The notes beneath the pieces were generated by a model that was given only the letters and a program-made list of their open reading frames with translations, did no database searches and was not told where the DNA came from. A stretch of DNA of 64,000 nt, taken from NCBI RefSeq assembly GCF_030253575.1, contig NC_080560.1, positions 9,730,501 through 9,794,500 on the forward strand. The letters are read 5' to 3'. Below are positions 11,213-24,370 of this stretch, piece after piece (position 1 is the first letter of the stretch; the number at the start of each line of letters is the position of its first letter). This DNA is from Rhododendron vialii (lineage: Eukaryota > Streptophyta > Magnoliopsida > Ericales > Ericaceae). The position numbers and the translations under genes are program-made.

Positions 11213-13228
11213 TGTTGTGGGATTTCAATAGAATTTGGTTTTTGGGTTAAACGCTTTTTGGTACTTGGTTTTGATCGAACTCAATGATGGGTACCAGTTA
11301 TTACACTTGTTATTGGGATCGTGCTGCTGGTGGTAGTGGGGAGCTTTTGTGCAGGAAAAGAAAGGGAAAAGGAGAGCCAAGCGTTGTTTGGGTCGATTGG
11401 TGAGTTTGCTTTTCATTACAAGTGATCATAGTTTGATTTTTGAAATCAGGCCGTAAAAAAATAATTTTTTTGTAGATTTTCTAGTCGCAATTTGGATAGT
11501 TTACCTTTGACCAGACGGAATATAAAATTAGTCGAAATTGGTGAAAGCTGGCCCGAACCTACAAAAAAAATAGGAAAAGGAGAGGAAAGGTTTTTCGGAA
11601 AATGGAGAGAGGAAAAGAAAACTCCTTTGAATCTGCTTTTGCTTTTTCACTTTATCTACAGCAAAATCTGAAGAAGCTTTTTTGTTGAGAGAGAGAGAGA
11701 TGATTGGGATGGGAGAGGGGAGTGGGAAGGTTTTGGAAGGTAGTGAATAGTGATGGTCCTTTTTCCTTTTTTTTCCTCTCTCTCTCTCTCTCTCTCCATT
11801 CTCAAAGGGCAGATACGCAAGTGCCTCTTTTCAGTGAGTGTCTGAGTAAAATCTGAGAGAGTGGCAACTTGCTTGCCTATGGGTCTCACGTTCGAGTATA
11901 AAAAGTGCGAGAAAACCAACAGTAACAGTACTATATACAGTATCAGCAAAGTATTCGAAATGCAGATATGAAAATTGGAAGCCGGGGTGCTGCACAGTAT
12001 GTGTGTTGTACACTATTCGAGTCGTCAGATTATGAATACTGCACAACATACATATTTTGCACAAGTGCACAACAGGCTCCTCCAATTTTGAAAATTACTA
12101 ACGATCACACAAAACGAATTAAAATATATGATGCAAAACCATGTACATATTTAATTCACCTCTAGTCGCTTGTGTGATCGTTAGCCGTTTTCATCTCTCC
12201 GTTTTGAATACTTGACTTACCGTTCGATCAATGTTAGGAAAAGTAGTAATACTAAATTTTCAGTCTTCCTAAAGTTGCTGATACTTACTCGATTGACAAC
12301 TTTCCTTCTATCCATTTCTATACGAATTGCATAGAGCAATGATTAAAGCAACTTAAAATTGTATTCTTGTCATCGCAAAAGAAGGTTGTGTGTATTGTCT
12401 AATATGGAAGGATCATAGCAATTATTGAATTATAGAATGATGTCATTTGATGCTCGAGAAAAGCAGCACGCTCTACGAGCAACAAAAGTTTAGAGTTTTT
12501 ATCAACGTAGAAGCAGGAGTAGGCACAACATGCCTCAAAATGAGTTTCATTCCTAGTTTAAAAACGTGATTTGACCCGTTAATTTTGTAACGCTCGACAC
12601 GTAAAACGACTAAGTATCAAAGCAAGTTGATCCAACATCGATATCGTGATTGGACCAAGTGCAGGAAAAGAAATGTTAGAAAATATAAAGAGCCGATCAA
12701 ACGAAATGATTCCAGCAGAAAGTATCATTTTGCAAAAAAGGCTTACAGCTCCCCACCCCCTGTTGTCTTCTTTATGTTTGTTTTTCAATTCCCTTTTCCC
12801 TTCTCTGTTGATCCACTTGGCCCCAGCATTTGATGAGAGAAAAGAATAATAATGGGTTTAGCCTTTTGCACTTTTTATAACTGGGTGGTGCCATTACAAG
12901 TGTCCGCAATAAACTATTGTAGGGTTTTGGCTCTCAATTTGGACTAGAGAGTGGGAGAATTGGATTCCGATAGAACCATTTGAGCATCAAAATCAATCAG
13001 AAAAGGGTATTCTCGGTTGGGTAAGCTCCCCTCATGCCCTGATCTTCTAGACCCCTTGAAACTCTTGCCTTTGGACCCTATTCCGAGCTGCAATGCTAAT
13101 TCAAACCATTCATTTTATAGACCTGGCAGTAAATAACAATCTCTATAAGAAACAATTTTATCAGATTTTAATAAATATAGTATAAACAAACAGTATCTAG
13201 TTTTATATAGATACAACACATCTACCAT
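11213..13228. other. Intergenic / promoter side of the GPI-protein gene
   Basis: No gene recognised. It includes the presumed promoter and 5' leader of the minus-strand GPI-protein gene, a GA run at 11686-11700, a CT run at 11778-11797, and a short inverted repeat at 12098-12184. The rest is AT-rich without identifiable structure. Confidence 0.4.
12098..12184. repeat. Short inverted repeat with 15-bp perfect arms
   Basis: CTAACGATCACACAA at 12098-12112 is the exact reverse complement of TTGTGTGATCGTTAG at 12170-12184. It may be a very small MITE or solitary hairpin; no target-site duplication is clear. Confidence 0.55.
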
Positions 13229-13232
13229 TCTA

Positions 13233-13618
13233 ATGCTAATTCAGGGGGGTTATTTCTCTAATGTTGTAATTGTGGTTATTCCTTGGAAGCTTTGGCTTTC
13301 CCGCAATAGGAAAGTCTTTGAGAATATCATGCCTAATCCATATGAAATATGTCCAGTAGAGTTAATTTTGCTAATGACATTGTTCGAAGTTTTGCATCTA
13401 TTTCTGGCGCCCATCCAAGATCTGTGAGACTTGTTTCTTGGCTTTTGCCTGGGAAGCTCAAACTAAACACGGATGGTAGCAGCAAAGGCAACCTAGGTCG
13501 GGCAGGATATGGGGGCGTTTTCAGGGAGGAAAGAGGTCATTGGGTGCTTGGATATCTAGGCCCGGACTTGAAGATTGCACAAGCTTGGAAAAGTGGGGGT
13601 TGAACAAGAAGACAACAT
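13233..13618 (+). mobile_element. LINE 3' fragment (RNase H region), 5' part
   Basis: Translated pieces match the end of plant L1-type LINE ORF2, where a zinc-knuckle/RNase H tail follows the reverse transcriptase: WLSRNRKVFEN, then [20 protein letters not shown] and [20 protein letters not shown]. The conserved D of NTDGS is present. After GYLGPDL the frame jumps to a LAKxGVEQEDN-like segment, so the middle of the RNase H domain is deleted, and frame changes break the reading. The fragment continues at 24690-24790 beyond the inserted Copia element. Nothing upstream resembles the rest of a LINE. Confidence 0.75.
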
Positions 13619-13622
13619 TGTT

Positions 13623-13937
13623 TGTTAGGAATGCCTTGTATTCTTTAGTCCCACATTGGTTAATTATGTTGTTTCCGTTTTTGTAGCCTATTATAAATAG
13701 GGCTTTTGGGGGACTTCTAGGAATTATCTTTTGGGCTTTCATATTGTGGCCTTTCTAGAGTTACGGATTATAGCCGGCTCTTTGTATCTCTTCTTCACGT
13801 TGGTTAGTGAATCCTCTCTCTCCTCGCCCGTGGACGTACCCATCTTGGGGAACCACGTATATCTTGTGTGTTTGTGATTTCTTGTTTAGTTTTCAATTTC
13901 TCGTTCTTAGCTTGCATTCATAGTGTTCGTTACAACA
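13623..13937 (+). repeat. 5' LTR of the Copia element
   Basis: 315 bp, starts TGTTAGG, ends TTACAACA. It contains a TATA-like TATTATAAATAG near 13688, suitable for a retrotransposon promoter. Pairs with 24371-24685. Confidence 0.93.
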
Positions 13938-16900
13938 AACCGGTATCAAAGCCTTAGGTTGCAAAAACTAGGGTTTCGTTTCCGATTGTGGCTATGGCGG
14001 CTAAATTCGAGATTGCGAAGTTTGATGTGCAGAGCAGCAGTTTCAGTCTTTGGAGAGTAAAGATGAAGGCTCTGTTAACCCAACAAGGATTGCACAAGGT
14101 TTTGTTAGGCAAGACTAATTCTGGAATCAAAGAGGAAGATTGGGATGATACGGATGCCAAAGCTCTGAGTTCTATTCAGTTGAGTCTGGCAGATGACGTT
14201 CTTCGCGAGGTGGAAGAAGAAACTTCAGCGGCAGGAATTTGGCTGAAGTTGGAAGGCATATATATGACGAAGTCGCTTACCAACAGGTTATATCTCAAAC
14301 AACGTCTTTATACGTTTCGTATGCGAGAAGGTATACCTGTTAAAGATCATTTAGACGAGTTCAACCGTATTATTATGGATCTGAAAAATATTGATAGTAA
14401 AATTGAGGATGAGAACCAAGCCCTAATTTTGCTATGTTCTTTACCACTTTCGTATGAGCACTTTGTTACAACCCTATTGTATGGCAAAGACACGATATCC
14501 ATGGAGGATGTTAAGGCCAGCCTATATTCGAAAGAATTGAGGAAAAAAGTGTCAGGTGAGGGTGATGCACATGCGGAGGGTTTGTTTGTTAGGGGAAGAA
14601 CAACAGAAAGGGTGGATTCAAGTAATAGGGGAAGATCCAGATCATCAGGTAAGAAGAAGGGAAAGTGCAATTATTGCAAGAAACCCGGGCATTGGAAAAG
14701 TGACTGTTTAAAACTCAAAGAGAAGGAAAAAGAAGACCAGAAAGGGGTTAAAGTAATTGCTGGAATTGCTGAAAGTTTAGATGAGTCAGATAATGTGTTA
14801 TCAGTTACAGATGGCGATTCTCACTCTAATACCGAGTGGGTTCTAGATTCTGTATGTTCATACCATATGTGTCCGCATAGAGAGTGGTTTTCTACTTATG
14901 AGGCGGTCAATGGTGGTACAGTTTTGATGGGCAACAACATGGCCTGTAAGACTGTTGGTTCAGGAACGATTCAGCTTAGGATGCATGACGGTATTGTTAG
15001 GACTTTATCTGAGGTTCGACATGTTCCAGATTTGAGAAAAATCTTATATACCTGGGTGCTCTTGATTCTCATGGTTGCAAATTCCTCGGTGAAGGTGGAG
15101 TTTTGAAAGTCTCAAGGGGTGCATTAGTACTGATGAAGGGTCAGAAGCGTGGTAACCTCTATACACTCCAGGGCAGTATAGTTATAGGTGCTACAGCAAC
15201 GGTTGCTTCATCCAAGGTTTCAGATTTAGACTTGACTCGTTTGTGGCATATGCGCCTTGGGCATATGAGCGAAAGGGGGATGACAGTTTTGAGCAAACAG
15301 GGTTTGCTATGTGGCTAGAAAATTGAGAAACTGGATTTCTGTGAGCATTGTGTCTACGGCAAGCAGTGCAGGGTAAAATTCAGTACAGCTGTTCATCGCA
15401 CCAAAGGCACGGTGGATTATTTTCACTCGGATCTTTAGGGTCCCGCAGAGGTAACTTCTAAAGGTGGTTTTCGATATTTTATGAGTATTATCGATGATTT
15501 CTCTTGTAAAGTTTGGATGTATATGTTGAAACATAAGAGTGACACCTTTAATACATTCAAACAGTTTAAAACTTTGATTGAGAATCAAACTGGTAAGAAA
15601 ATAAAACGTTTGAGAACTGACAATGGTATGGAGTTTTGTCTTGGCGAGTTTGATAGGTTCTGCAGTGATGAGGGCATTGTGAGGCATCACACAGTGAGAA
15701 AAACCCCTCAGCAGAATGGTGTGGCTGAACGAATGAACATGACTCTTTTGGAGAAGGCACGTTGTATGTTGTCCAATTCCGGATTGGGTAAAGAATTTTG
15801 GGCTGAAGCCGTTTCCACAATATGCTATTTGGTGAACAGGTCTCCGTCGACTGCTATTGAGTGTAAGACTCCGTTTGAGGTATGGTCAGGTCATCCGGCT
15901 GATTATTCTGTGTTGCTTGTTTTTGGGTGTCCAGCTTACGCTCATGTGAATGAAGGTAAACTGGAGCCATGGGCCAAGAAGTGTATTTTCTTGGGTTATG
16001 CAGCAGGTGTCAAAGGGTACAGGTTATGGTGCTCTGATGATTTGAAGTTTTTGATCAGTAGGGATGTGACTTTTGATGAAAATTATTTAATTAAGGGGTC
16101 TAAGCAGGTTGATGATACAGTTCAGAAACAGAGTGTTCCAAAGCAGGTGGAGTTTTTGAGTGAATCTTCTGACTCAGGGAAGAAGCACATTGAGAAGCCA
16201 ATTAAAGAGGAGTTCAAGAGTTCAGACACAGAGGTTGATGCGTTAGTTGAGCAACCACGCACTATTGCTAAAGATAGGCCAAAGAGGGAGATTCAGCCTC
16301 CTGAAAGGTATTCGGCTTATTCTGAGATGGTGGCCTATGCTTTATCAGTTGCTGAAACAGTTGAGTATGAGGAGCCTTCAAGCTATACAGAAGCTGTTTT
16401 GAGTGCTGAGTCTGCACAGTGGTTTGTTGCTATGAATGAGGAGATTGAGTCTCTTCAGAAGAATCAGACATGGGAGTTAGTAGAACCGCTGAAAGGGAAG
16501 AGGGTTGTTGGATGCAAGTGGGTCTTCAAGCGCAAACCAGGTATTCCAGAGGTAGAAGATGCTTGGTTCAAAGCTCGGCTAGTGGCGAAAGGATACAGCC
16601 AGAAGGAGGGTGTTGACTACAATGAGGTATTTTCACCAGTTGTAAAACATAGTTCCATTCGCACTTTACTTACTATTGTTGCATGTTATGATCTTGAGTT
16701 AGAGCAACTTGATGTCAAAACTGCGTTTTTGCATGGCGAGCTTGAGGAATAGATTGATATGCATCAGCCTGAGGGATTTGTTATTTCTGGTAAGGAGGAT
16801 CACGTTTGTTTACTTCATAAATCTTTGTATGGCCTCAAGCAATCCCCTAGGCAGTGGTATAAGCGGTTTGATACTTTTATGATAAGCCAGTCATATTCAA

Positions 16901-18299
16901 GAAGTGAGTATGACAGTTGTGTATATTTTCGAAAACTTTCAGATGGTTCATTTGTTTATCTACTGTTGTATGTTGATAATATGCTTATTGCTGCCAAGAG
17001 TGTGTCAGAAATCAACAGGTTGAAACAACAGTTAGGTGGTGAATTTGAGATGAAAGATTTGGGTGCGGCAAAATGTATTTTGGGTATGGAGATTTGCAGA
17101 GATCGAGTAGCTGGCAAACTATTTTTGAATCAAAAGTCTTATGTTCTTAAAGTGCTTGAGCGCTTTGCCATGCAGAACTCGAAGCCAGTCAGTACCCCTT
17201 TGGCAGCACACTTTCGACTTTCAGCTGAGTTGTCATCACAGTCGGAGGATGAGGAAAAGTATATGTCTCAGGTTCCATATTCGTGCGCAGTTGGGAGCCT
17301 TATGTACGCCATGGTATGTACTCGTCCTGATATTTCACATGCAGTTAGTGTCGTTAGTCGTTATATGGGGCGTCCAGGAAAGGCACATTGGGAGGCTGTG
17401 AAATGGATACTACGGTATTTGTGCGGAACTGCAGGTGTTGGTCTATTGTTTGGGGTTGCCAATTCTGCTAATCATGTTGTTGGTTATGTTGATTCGGATT
17501 TTGCCGGTGACCACGATAAGAGGAGGTCTTTGACGGGTTATGTTTTTACTCTGTCCGGAAGTGCCATTAGTTGGAAAGCTACTTTACAGGCTACAGTCGC
17601 GCTGTCTACAACAAAAGCGGAGTATATGGCCATTGCTGAAGCTGTGAAGGAGGCATTGTGGATGAGAGGTTTGCTTTGTGAGCTTGGTCTTGCACAGGGT
17701 GTGAGTTCAGTATTTTGTGATTCGCAGAGTGCTATATATTTGACTAAAAATCTAATGTATCATGAGAGGACCAAGCATATTGATGTCAGGTATCATTTCG
17801 TTCGGGATATCATCTCACAGAAGCAAGTTGAGGTGAAGAAAGTGGGCACGGCAGATAACCCAGCAGATATGTTGACTAAACCGGTTCCGGTTGCCAAGTT
17901 CAAGCATTGCTTGGGCTTGCTTGGTATTTGCAGTTGATCGCCCCTCGGGGGCATTTGGCGACGCTACAACAAAAATCACCTTTTACAGCGTTCGAAAAAC
18001 GCTATAAAAAGTAATAGATAGCGTTCTCAGGAACGCCTTATTTGCCGATGCTGTGAAATGTCTGGACCTTTTGATAGCGTTCTTTCAACGCTATGAATTC
18101 TTAGTCTTTTATAGCGTTTTTTGAACGTTATATATTAGTACTCTATTATAGCGGTGAAGGAACGATGTGTGATTCTAGATCTTTAATAGCATTCTTTGTA
18201 AGTTATGGTCTCTACCTTAATGATAGCGTTTTTTGAACGCTACATATCACTGTCCTTTTTTTTGTGAGAGTTCAGCTCACTGTGTATGATTGCTTTAAA

Positions 18300-19330
18300 T
18301 TTATTTCAACAAATCTAAATGATCCAATTGCCATGAATCCAACAACCATATATTCACCTAATTATGTACAAAATTAACATGGAAATAATAGTATTGCATC
18401 CAAATTGAAGTATATTATGTTAACATTGGAAAAAAACCAGTAGCTTCCAAATGCAAAAAGATATAAACATCCACATAGCCAACCTCTCTCATAGAAAAAC
18501 AAAGAAGAGAAAAGGAAGTGTCAAAGGAAAATGGTTCAACTAAGTTTCAACCCGCGGTAGCTAGATCACAATCTCCATCTTCATATGACAAAGCAATAAT
18601 CTTCTCTCTTTTTTCTTTGATTGGCATCGATCTTCTCCTTCTACTTGAAGACTTACAACAAAAGAAAACATTTTTATTTCTATTTAGAAAATCTAAGTTT
18701 CTAATCAAATCAACTTTTGCACTTTTGCACTTTTGCAAAAGAAAAGACTAATCTCTTGGTCATAACTAAAGTGCATGAAAAAGTCAAAACTCTTTCAAAA
18801 TCAGCAAACCTAACGGCAGGCTAAATATCCAAACCACACAAAGCAAAACCTATAGAAATATTTACCCCCTCCCCAATAGATATACTTTAGCCCCTTCTTT
18901 TAACTTTGAATCCAAGTCCAGCACTTGCCATACTTCATATAAAAAGACTTTAAATACCATATCATGCTCTAGAAAATAAACCAAGATCTTTCTAACACTT
19001 TCTGCAACCAACATACCTTTAGACTCCCGAAATAATAGTTCCAACTTCTATGCACCAAATTCAACACCTAATTTCCCTGTTTCAGCAACTACAACATTAT
19101 ATTCCAGCAAACAAAACCATTTAGCATATAGCATTTAACATCAAATTCTTGAATTCAATTTAAATTTTCAAGCTTCATGTTCTACAGTTCTAGCAACAGA
19201 TTTTCAACAACAAAAAGACATTCCATTAATCATGTTTTCACCAAACAAGGACAATAGACTAGAAAGAGTAACTTCAAAGAGCGTTCAGGTGACATCTAAG
19301 AAGAAAAAAGCTATAGCAAAAAATAACTGG
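18300..19330. other. Unassigned CACTA interior, left
   Basis: Between the left subterminal repeats and the inner right-end-like copies there is AT-rich sequence with no recognised coding content. It may be further captured host DNA, but I see nothing to identify it. Confidence 0.35.
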
Positions 19331-19998
19331 TGTTTATTTAACCAACATACTTTGACACACTCCAAACAGTGCGTGTCTGCTATTATTGCATCTCTATAAT
19401 AGTATTTTTGCAAAAATGCTATAAAACTATGTTATTAAAGCCCATATATGTTGTAGTGAGTTGCAATCATTTGGTGCCAATGAGATCAAGTGAAAGGTCT
19501 TCACTTGAAAAAAGAAGTAAAACACGACGTAAGGATAATCTCACTTATTAGCCCTACATGTAAGGCTAATATAGCATAACAACTGAGCAGGACAATAGTT
19601 AGCTTCACTAATGCTATTCTTAAAAGAACGCTATTAACTAATTCTATTAAAAGGCAGATTTGTTGTAGTGAGTCCAAGCGCAGTGACGTCAGGCTACCAA
19701 GAGAGAAAAAAGAGTATGTAATCTTATTTTCTAAAACCACCAACCAATGTTAAAGCTACTAAAGTATTCCCTTAAAAAAAAAGGGACTATTGTAGTTTAT
19801 TCCATGCAAGAACAACATTGATGTGATCTATTATCTAAGATGAGGGAGATGTGTCGGTAGTCGAGCGCTAGACAAATGGAAACTTTACATCCAACCTAAA
19901 AAATTATGGGAGTACTCTTCATAAAAATTTCACAAACAATAGTATATTCCCTTCACAATTATGAAATCGACAAGTCGAACATCCATATCCTTGTTTAC

Positions 19999-20703
19999 CT
20001 TGAGTATATTAGGTTGGAGGCCATTCGAACCCATGGAAGAGAACGCTGCCATGAACGGTGCTGGTCTATTGCCCAAGACAGTTTCCGGTGGGATCAACAT
20101 CGCCGTTGGACTATTTCTAGCTCTAATATAGTCAAGAATGGTGACTGAATCATTAGAAAACACTGCTGTTCCGGGAAGCACATGATCATCAACAGATATC
20201 CCTATGCCATTCACAGGATTTTGTAGAACGAAACCAATCCCACCAGCATGTTTCACCTCCAAACCCTTCTCAACATTGAAGGAATACCCACTTAGGCACA
20301 CGACAATTTTCCTTCGACGAGAGCTGGGGAGAGAGTTCCATGGAGGCATAGCCTGGAAAATTCAAGTACATGATTAAGGCATTGGAAATTAGTACAAATA
20401 CTTCTTCATACTGTTTTCACTAATGCGAAAAGGAAGAAAATTACCCGGTCTTGTCTTTGGGGGTTGTATCGGGAATTTCTAAGTTTCCGACATAAACTAG
20501 TGGGTACATCTTGCCCAGCTTAAATGGAGTCACCATATGCCCCTATGTATGGATCAGGGAAGAAAAATTAGACAGCAGGAATCAAATTCGATATGTACGT
20601 ACCTTGTGGTTTCTCTCGGGGTGATCGATAATCCTGTGTGTTATTTAGAGGTCCATAATATGCCTCATATCCCTTTAGATAGTATCTAGCTCCAATTATT
20701 TTC
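19999..20703 (-). pseudogene. Captured fragment of SBT5-type subtilase gene
   Basis: Three exon pieces with splice-like borders, read on the minus strand. 20703-20603 encodes KIIGARYYLKGYEAYYGPLN and RSPRE. 20542-20445 encodes HMVTPFKLGKMYPLVYVGNL. 20352-19999 encodes KIVVCLSGYSFNVEKGLEVK, the PA-domain segment, and then PAPFMAAFSSMGSNGLQPNI. The last piece ends at a clear GTAAAC donor. These match consecutive parts of plant subtilisin-like proteases of the SBT5 group. The catalytic Asp, His (GHGTH) and Ser segments are absent, and the first two pieces do not join in frame, so no active protease is encoded. The fragment keeps intron sequence, so it was captured at DNA level. It sits inside the CACTA element as transduplicated cargo. 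Confidence 0.85.
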
Positions 20704-23700
20704 CTGCATAAAGTTAAAATAAAATCACATTATTTTTCATTTTGAACTATGGGCAGGTATGAAAAACTGTACTTGAAACAATTTTGTTAGGTCTAATGAA
20801 AGCACTTTATTCACTGCTACATGCTATAAAGCAAGGTTTTCTTTTCCACTTCAAACAAGGAAGTTATTTTTCCCTTCTTTTCCTCTTCAGGAAAAGAATT
20901 GGTGATCTTTTTATGCGATCGCACATACACCACAATCTAAGAAGGCCACAATGAACAAGAATGCAGGGAGATGTGATGGTAAGGAGTGGTACAATTGTTT
21001 CATCTCTTTTCTTTATGCCACCCAAGTACTCAACTGTGTTCGAAACAATAATTCACTTACGGAAAAGTTTTATGCAGGAAACTTGTCTTAAGAGTTTCAC
21101 AATGTCAGCTTCAAAATTACACAACTCAATGGTGGTGGTTGTGGTTTGAAATGGAAGCACTACAGTCTACAATAGTTCGTATCATTAGCTTCTGTTCTAA
21201 AAAACAATACGAAGACCACGTCTGTATAGTGATCTCGTGATGACTTTATGAAATGGTCATAACTAAGAAGCAAGTATACTATACAAACCAAATCCTAGAT
21301 TAATTTTAAAAACACAAATCATGAGGATAACCAAGCTAAAACTCAAGCAAGAAATCGATCTTTGGTAAACTCAATTTTTTACTTCCAATTCTTGACAAGT
21401 TCGATCCTACTTTCTATGCAAGAAAATCTTATTTCGACTGTGTATCCAACAAAAGAGAACCGTAGAAGCTGTCAGTTCACGAGACATATGACTATGGAGC
21501 AATGGTTCAGATATCAAGATGATTCATTGTCAATGGGCCATTCTTGGTCAGACAATTAAATAAGGGAACATAGCAAAACCATGAGAGGAGGATTACCTGC
21601 CATAGCATATCAATAAAACAATCGAAATGAAAGCATTTAGCCAACTTGATTCTTAGTATGCCACCCAAACCTGATAAAGCATGCAAAACCAACAAAATAA
21701 CGTATGTAAATCAATAAACTCAGACACGTCTCATGATAAAGGAGTGGATGAATACACCTCTTACTGGCTCCTCAAAAAGGTCGAACACATTTAAAAACAT
21801 GAATACTTGAATCAAATGCTACAGATTTACAGAGATTGAATATAGGTTTTTCTTTTTGTGTTAACTTCATGGATCTTCCGATGTCATGAAACATGGATGC
21901 AATTGATCATCAAAGTATCTATGCAACACACTATGTTGATATGTTCAATAAATGTAATGCACTGATTTTGATAAACGAGCAAAGATATTTCTAAGAGAAC
22001 TTTTTGTTGTCCTGCTTCTTGGAAATACTTAAAAAAGCAGGGCAAAGGCCATATCAAACTATCAACCTATCCTCTGAAACTAAGACAATTCAACATATAT
22101 TTAAGAAAGTCATTTCGGTTTTATTGCACTTGATCTGAAAATTATGGCCAAGAGTTTTCTTGCTGTTGATTCCGTTACAAATTAAAATTAGTCAATAATT
22201 TTAAACTAGCAATAGAATTGGAAGGATGAAGTAACCGAGAGCGCCACAACATTGATATAGAAATCAATAAGTGTTGCCCCCATCCACCTTCAAACATAGT
22301 ACTCTTAGATTCACATGTTTCATAAGCAAAAAGCACATACATCTAAAATTTGAAGGCAGATGAACGCGCGTGCATAGAAACGTGGATGCCTGAGCTTCCA
22401 GCCTCACTTCTTGTGAAATTGGCAAAAGTAATTAAAAGGGAGGCATCAAACATATAAGTGGACCTTTTAAGTATATGAAAGAGGAAAAAGGGCAAGGGAG
22501 ATGCTTTCAGTTAGATTAAGAAGTTGGATAAGTGACCACTATAGCCTAAGGGGTCAACATGAGATTCCATGGGGCAACATAGGTGGCTCGATCATTTCCT
22601 AGCAAAGTGCAGACATGTAGGATGAGAAACCTGAGAGAGAATTACAATACAACTTTCCAAAATAGCCTGTTCACTATCATTTTGCAGCTTTTGCTTTCTA
22701 TTGTGTGCGCAATTGTCAAAAAATACAAAAAACTTTATTGGCAGACAGATTTTGAAACTTGTAACAGGAAGAATGTTTCAAAACCGACTTTAGGCAACAA
22801 TCAAAAAGATGTTTCTAAGTTGTTAAAAAATGAACCTAGTGCCGCTAGAAACTGAATACGACATGAAGACGGAGAACAGTAATTTGTTCCCAAAATCATG
22901 ATCTGAAATCTACATTTTTGCAATATGGTATTTCCAAATGGCAGCTAAATAGGGACTGCAGATTGGAAAAACGTACTCCCCATTGTACTAAGGTTCAAGA
23001 CACCACGCACTTGGACCTCCAGCATCTCAGGTTTTACTAGGATCCATGTATGTAATAATACTACAGAATGAGAGAGCCCTAGGTCAACATGAACTTGTTT
23101 ATTGGCAATGCATGTGCATAATTAATAAGGAATAAAGATCCATTAATGAAAGGAATCTGTGAAATTAACCTTAACTCGCAGCTGCAAAGTGAAATCGAGC
23201 CTTAACTTGCAGCTGCAAAGTAAAATCGAGCCTTAATCTCGTTGCTGCGAAACGAAATCAAGAGATTAAATGCCGTTAAATGTTAAACCTATATAAAACC
23301 AGATATGAGAATGGGGTAACCTAGTGAAACACATAGGAGAGGAGAGAATGAATTAATTCAAAAGCCCAAATATCTAGAATCACAAACCCCAAATCAAAAA
23401 AGAAAAAAAACCATAATATGTAACAAACAGTGCAGAATCACAAACCCCCAACCCTAAAATTGATTAACCGTAAATAAACGTCTTTCAAAATCAAAGTGGC
23501 TGGGTTTGTGCATGTTCAAAAACTTCTCACTCTACAACTAGGTTTCTGGCTGGGTTTGATTAATCGTACATGATCGAAAGCTTCTCACTCTAAATTCGAA
23601 GTGGCTGAGTGTGTGCGATGGTTCTATCTGCTAGTTGATGGGAGATCGATGGTGAGAGAGAGAGGAACAAACCCTTTTAGATCATATTATTGGAAAAATA

Positions 23701-24000
23701 GAGGAAAATGACCAAACCTTTGGGTGGAACACAGAACGAAGTGGGTTATCGGCTCTTCAACCCCAAAGAAAACGACAATGCCCCTTCTCTCGGAGAAAAC
23801 GATGTAGATTTTCCGGCGACAGCAGTGTGGAGGGAGGAGGCAGTAGCAGTTGTGATGCCGGAAGGGATCGTTTTCGTGAGGTTGTTCAAGGATGTGATTG
23901 ATAAGCTCAGGGCACCATTCCCAAATCAATCGATTTTGAGGATAGAGTTCAGCTCCAAAGACGGAGCTCTTTTACTGCGCCATGCGTGTTGCAGTTCAAA
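20704..24000. other. Unassigned CACTA interior, right
   Basis: About 3.3 kb without a recognised gene. In minus-strand orientation it lies upstream of the subtilase fragment. A fairly long open frame at 23708-24070 (+) runs into the GA repeat and has no recognisable domain. A short direct repeat (GAAATCGAGCCTTAACT / AAAATCGAGCCTTAATC) lies near 23170-23240. Confidence 0.35.
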
Positions 24001-24003
24001 TCT

Positions 24004-24007
<4 letters not shown>

Positions 24008-24057
<50 letters not shown>
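24008..24057. repeat. (GA)n microsatellite
   Basis: Uninterrupted GA dinucleotide run of about 48 bp within the CACTA element. It produces spurious RERE/SLSL peptides in open frames. Confidence 0.95.
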
Positions 24058-24061
<4 letters not shown>

Positions 24062-24370
24062 AGGGCTTGAAATTGAACGCGGAAGAGAGGAAGAAGGGAT
24101 TTCCCACAAAATCCCCAAATGGGGTTGCCGCCTTTCATAGGTGCACGCTATAGTTGAGTTAATGAAACGCTATGGAACACCTTCCGCTTCCCTACAGTAC
24201 CGCGTACGCTATCTTAGCCTCAATATGCAATTCTATTATAGCATTTGTGAAAGAACGCTATCATGTTATGCTATAAAAGGCCATCTTTGTTGTAGTGCGA
24301 GTGAGAGATTAGAAGGGGATAGCTATATTTGGTGATTTGGTTCAGTGGAATTCAAGTCAAGGTGGAGAAT

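Larger units (their letters stand above)
17962..24297. mobile_element. Non-autonomous CACTA element with captured gene fragment
   Basis: Left end CGCTACAACAAA... and right end ...TTTGTTGTAGTG are inverted repeats matching at about 23 of 28 positions (the left end carries G for A in the usual CACTA start). They are flanked by the 3-bp target duplication CGA at 17959-17961 and 24298-24300. Subterminal regions carry many copies of a motif like TATAGCGTT / AACGCTATA (17985-18245 and 24150-24270), the hallmark of CACTA transposase-binding ends. No transposase (TNP2/TNPA) coding sequence was recognised in the 6.3 kb. Two further right-end-like sequences (GTTGTAGTG at 19450-19458 and 19662-19670, both followed by AGT) lie inside. 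The element carries a subtilase gene fragment on the minus strand. It inserted into the Copia element and is therefore younger than it. Confidence 0.88.

Noticed and set aside
23708-24070. 120-aa plus-strand ORF inside the CACTA element
   Set aside because: It runs into a GA microsatellite, has no recognisable domain and no splice context. It may be captured DNA, but I cannot call it a gene.
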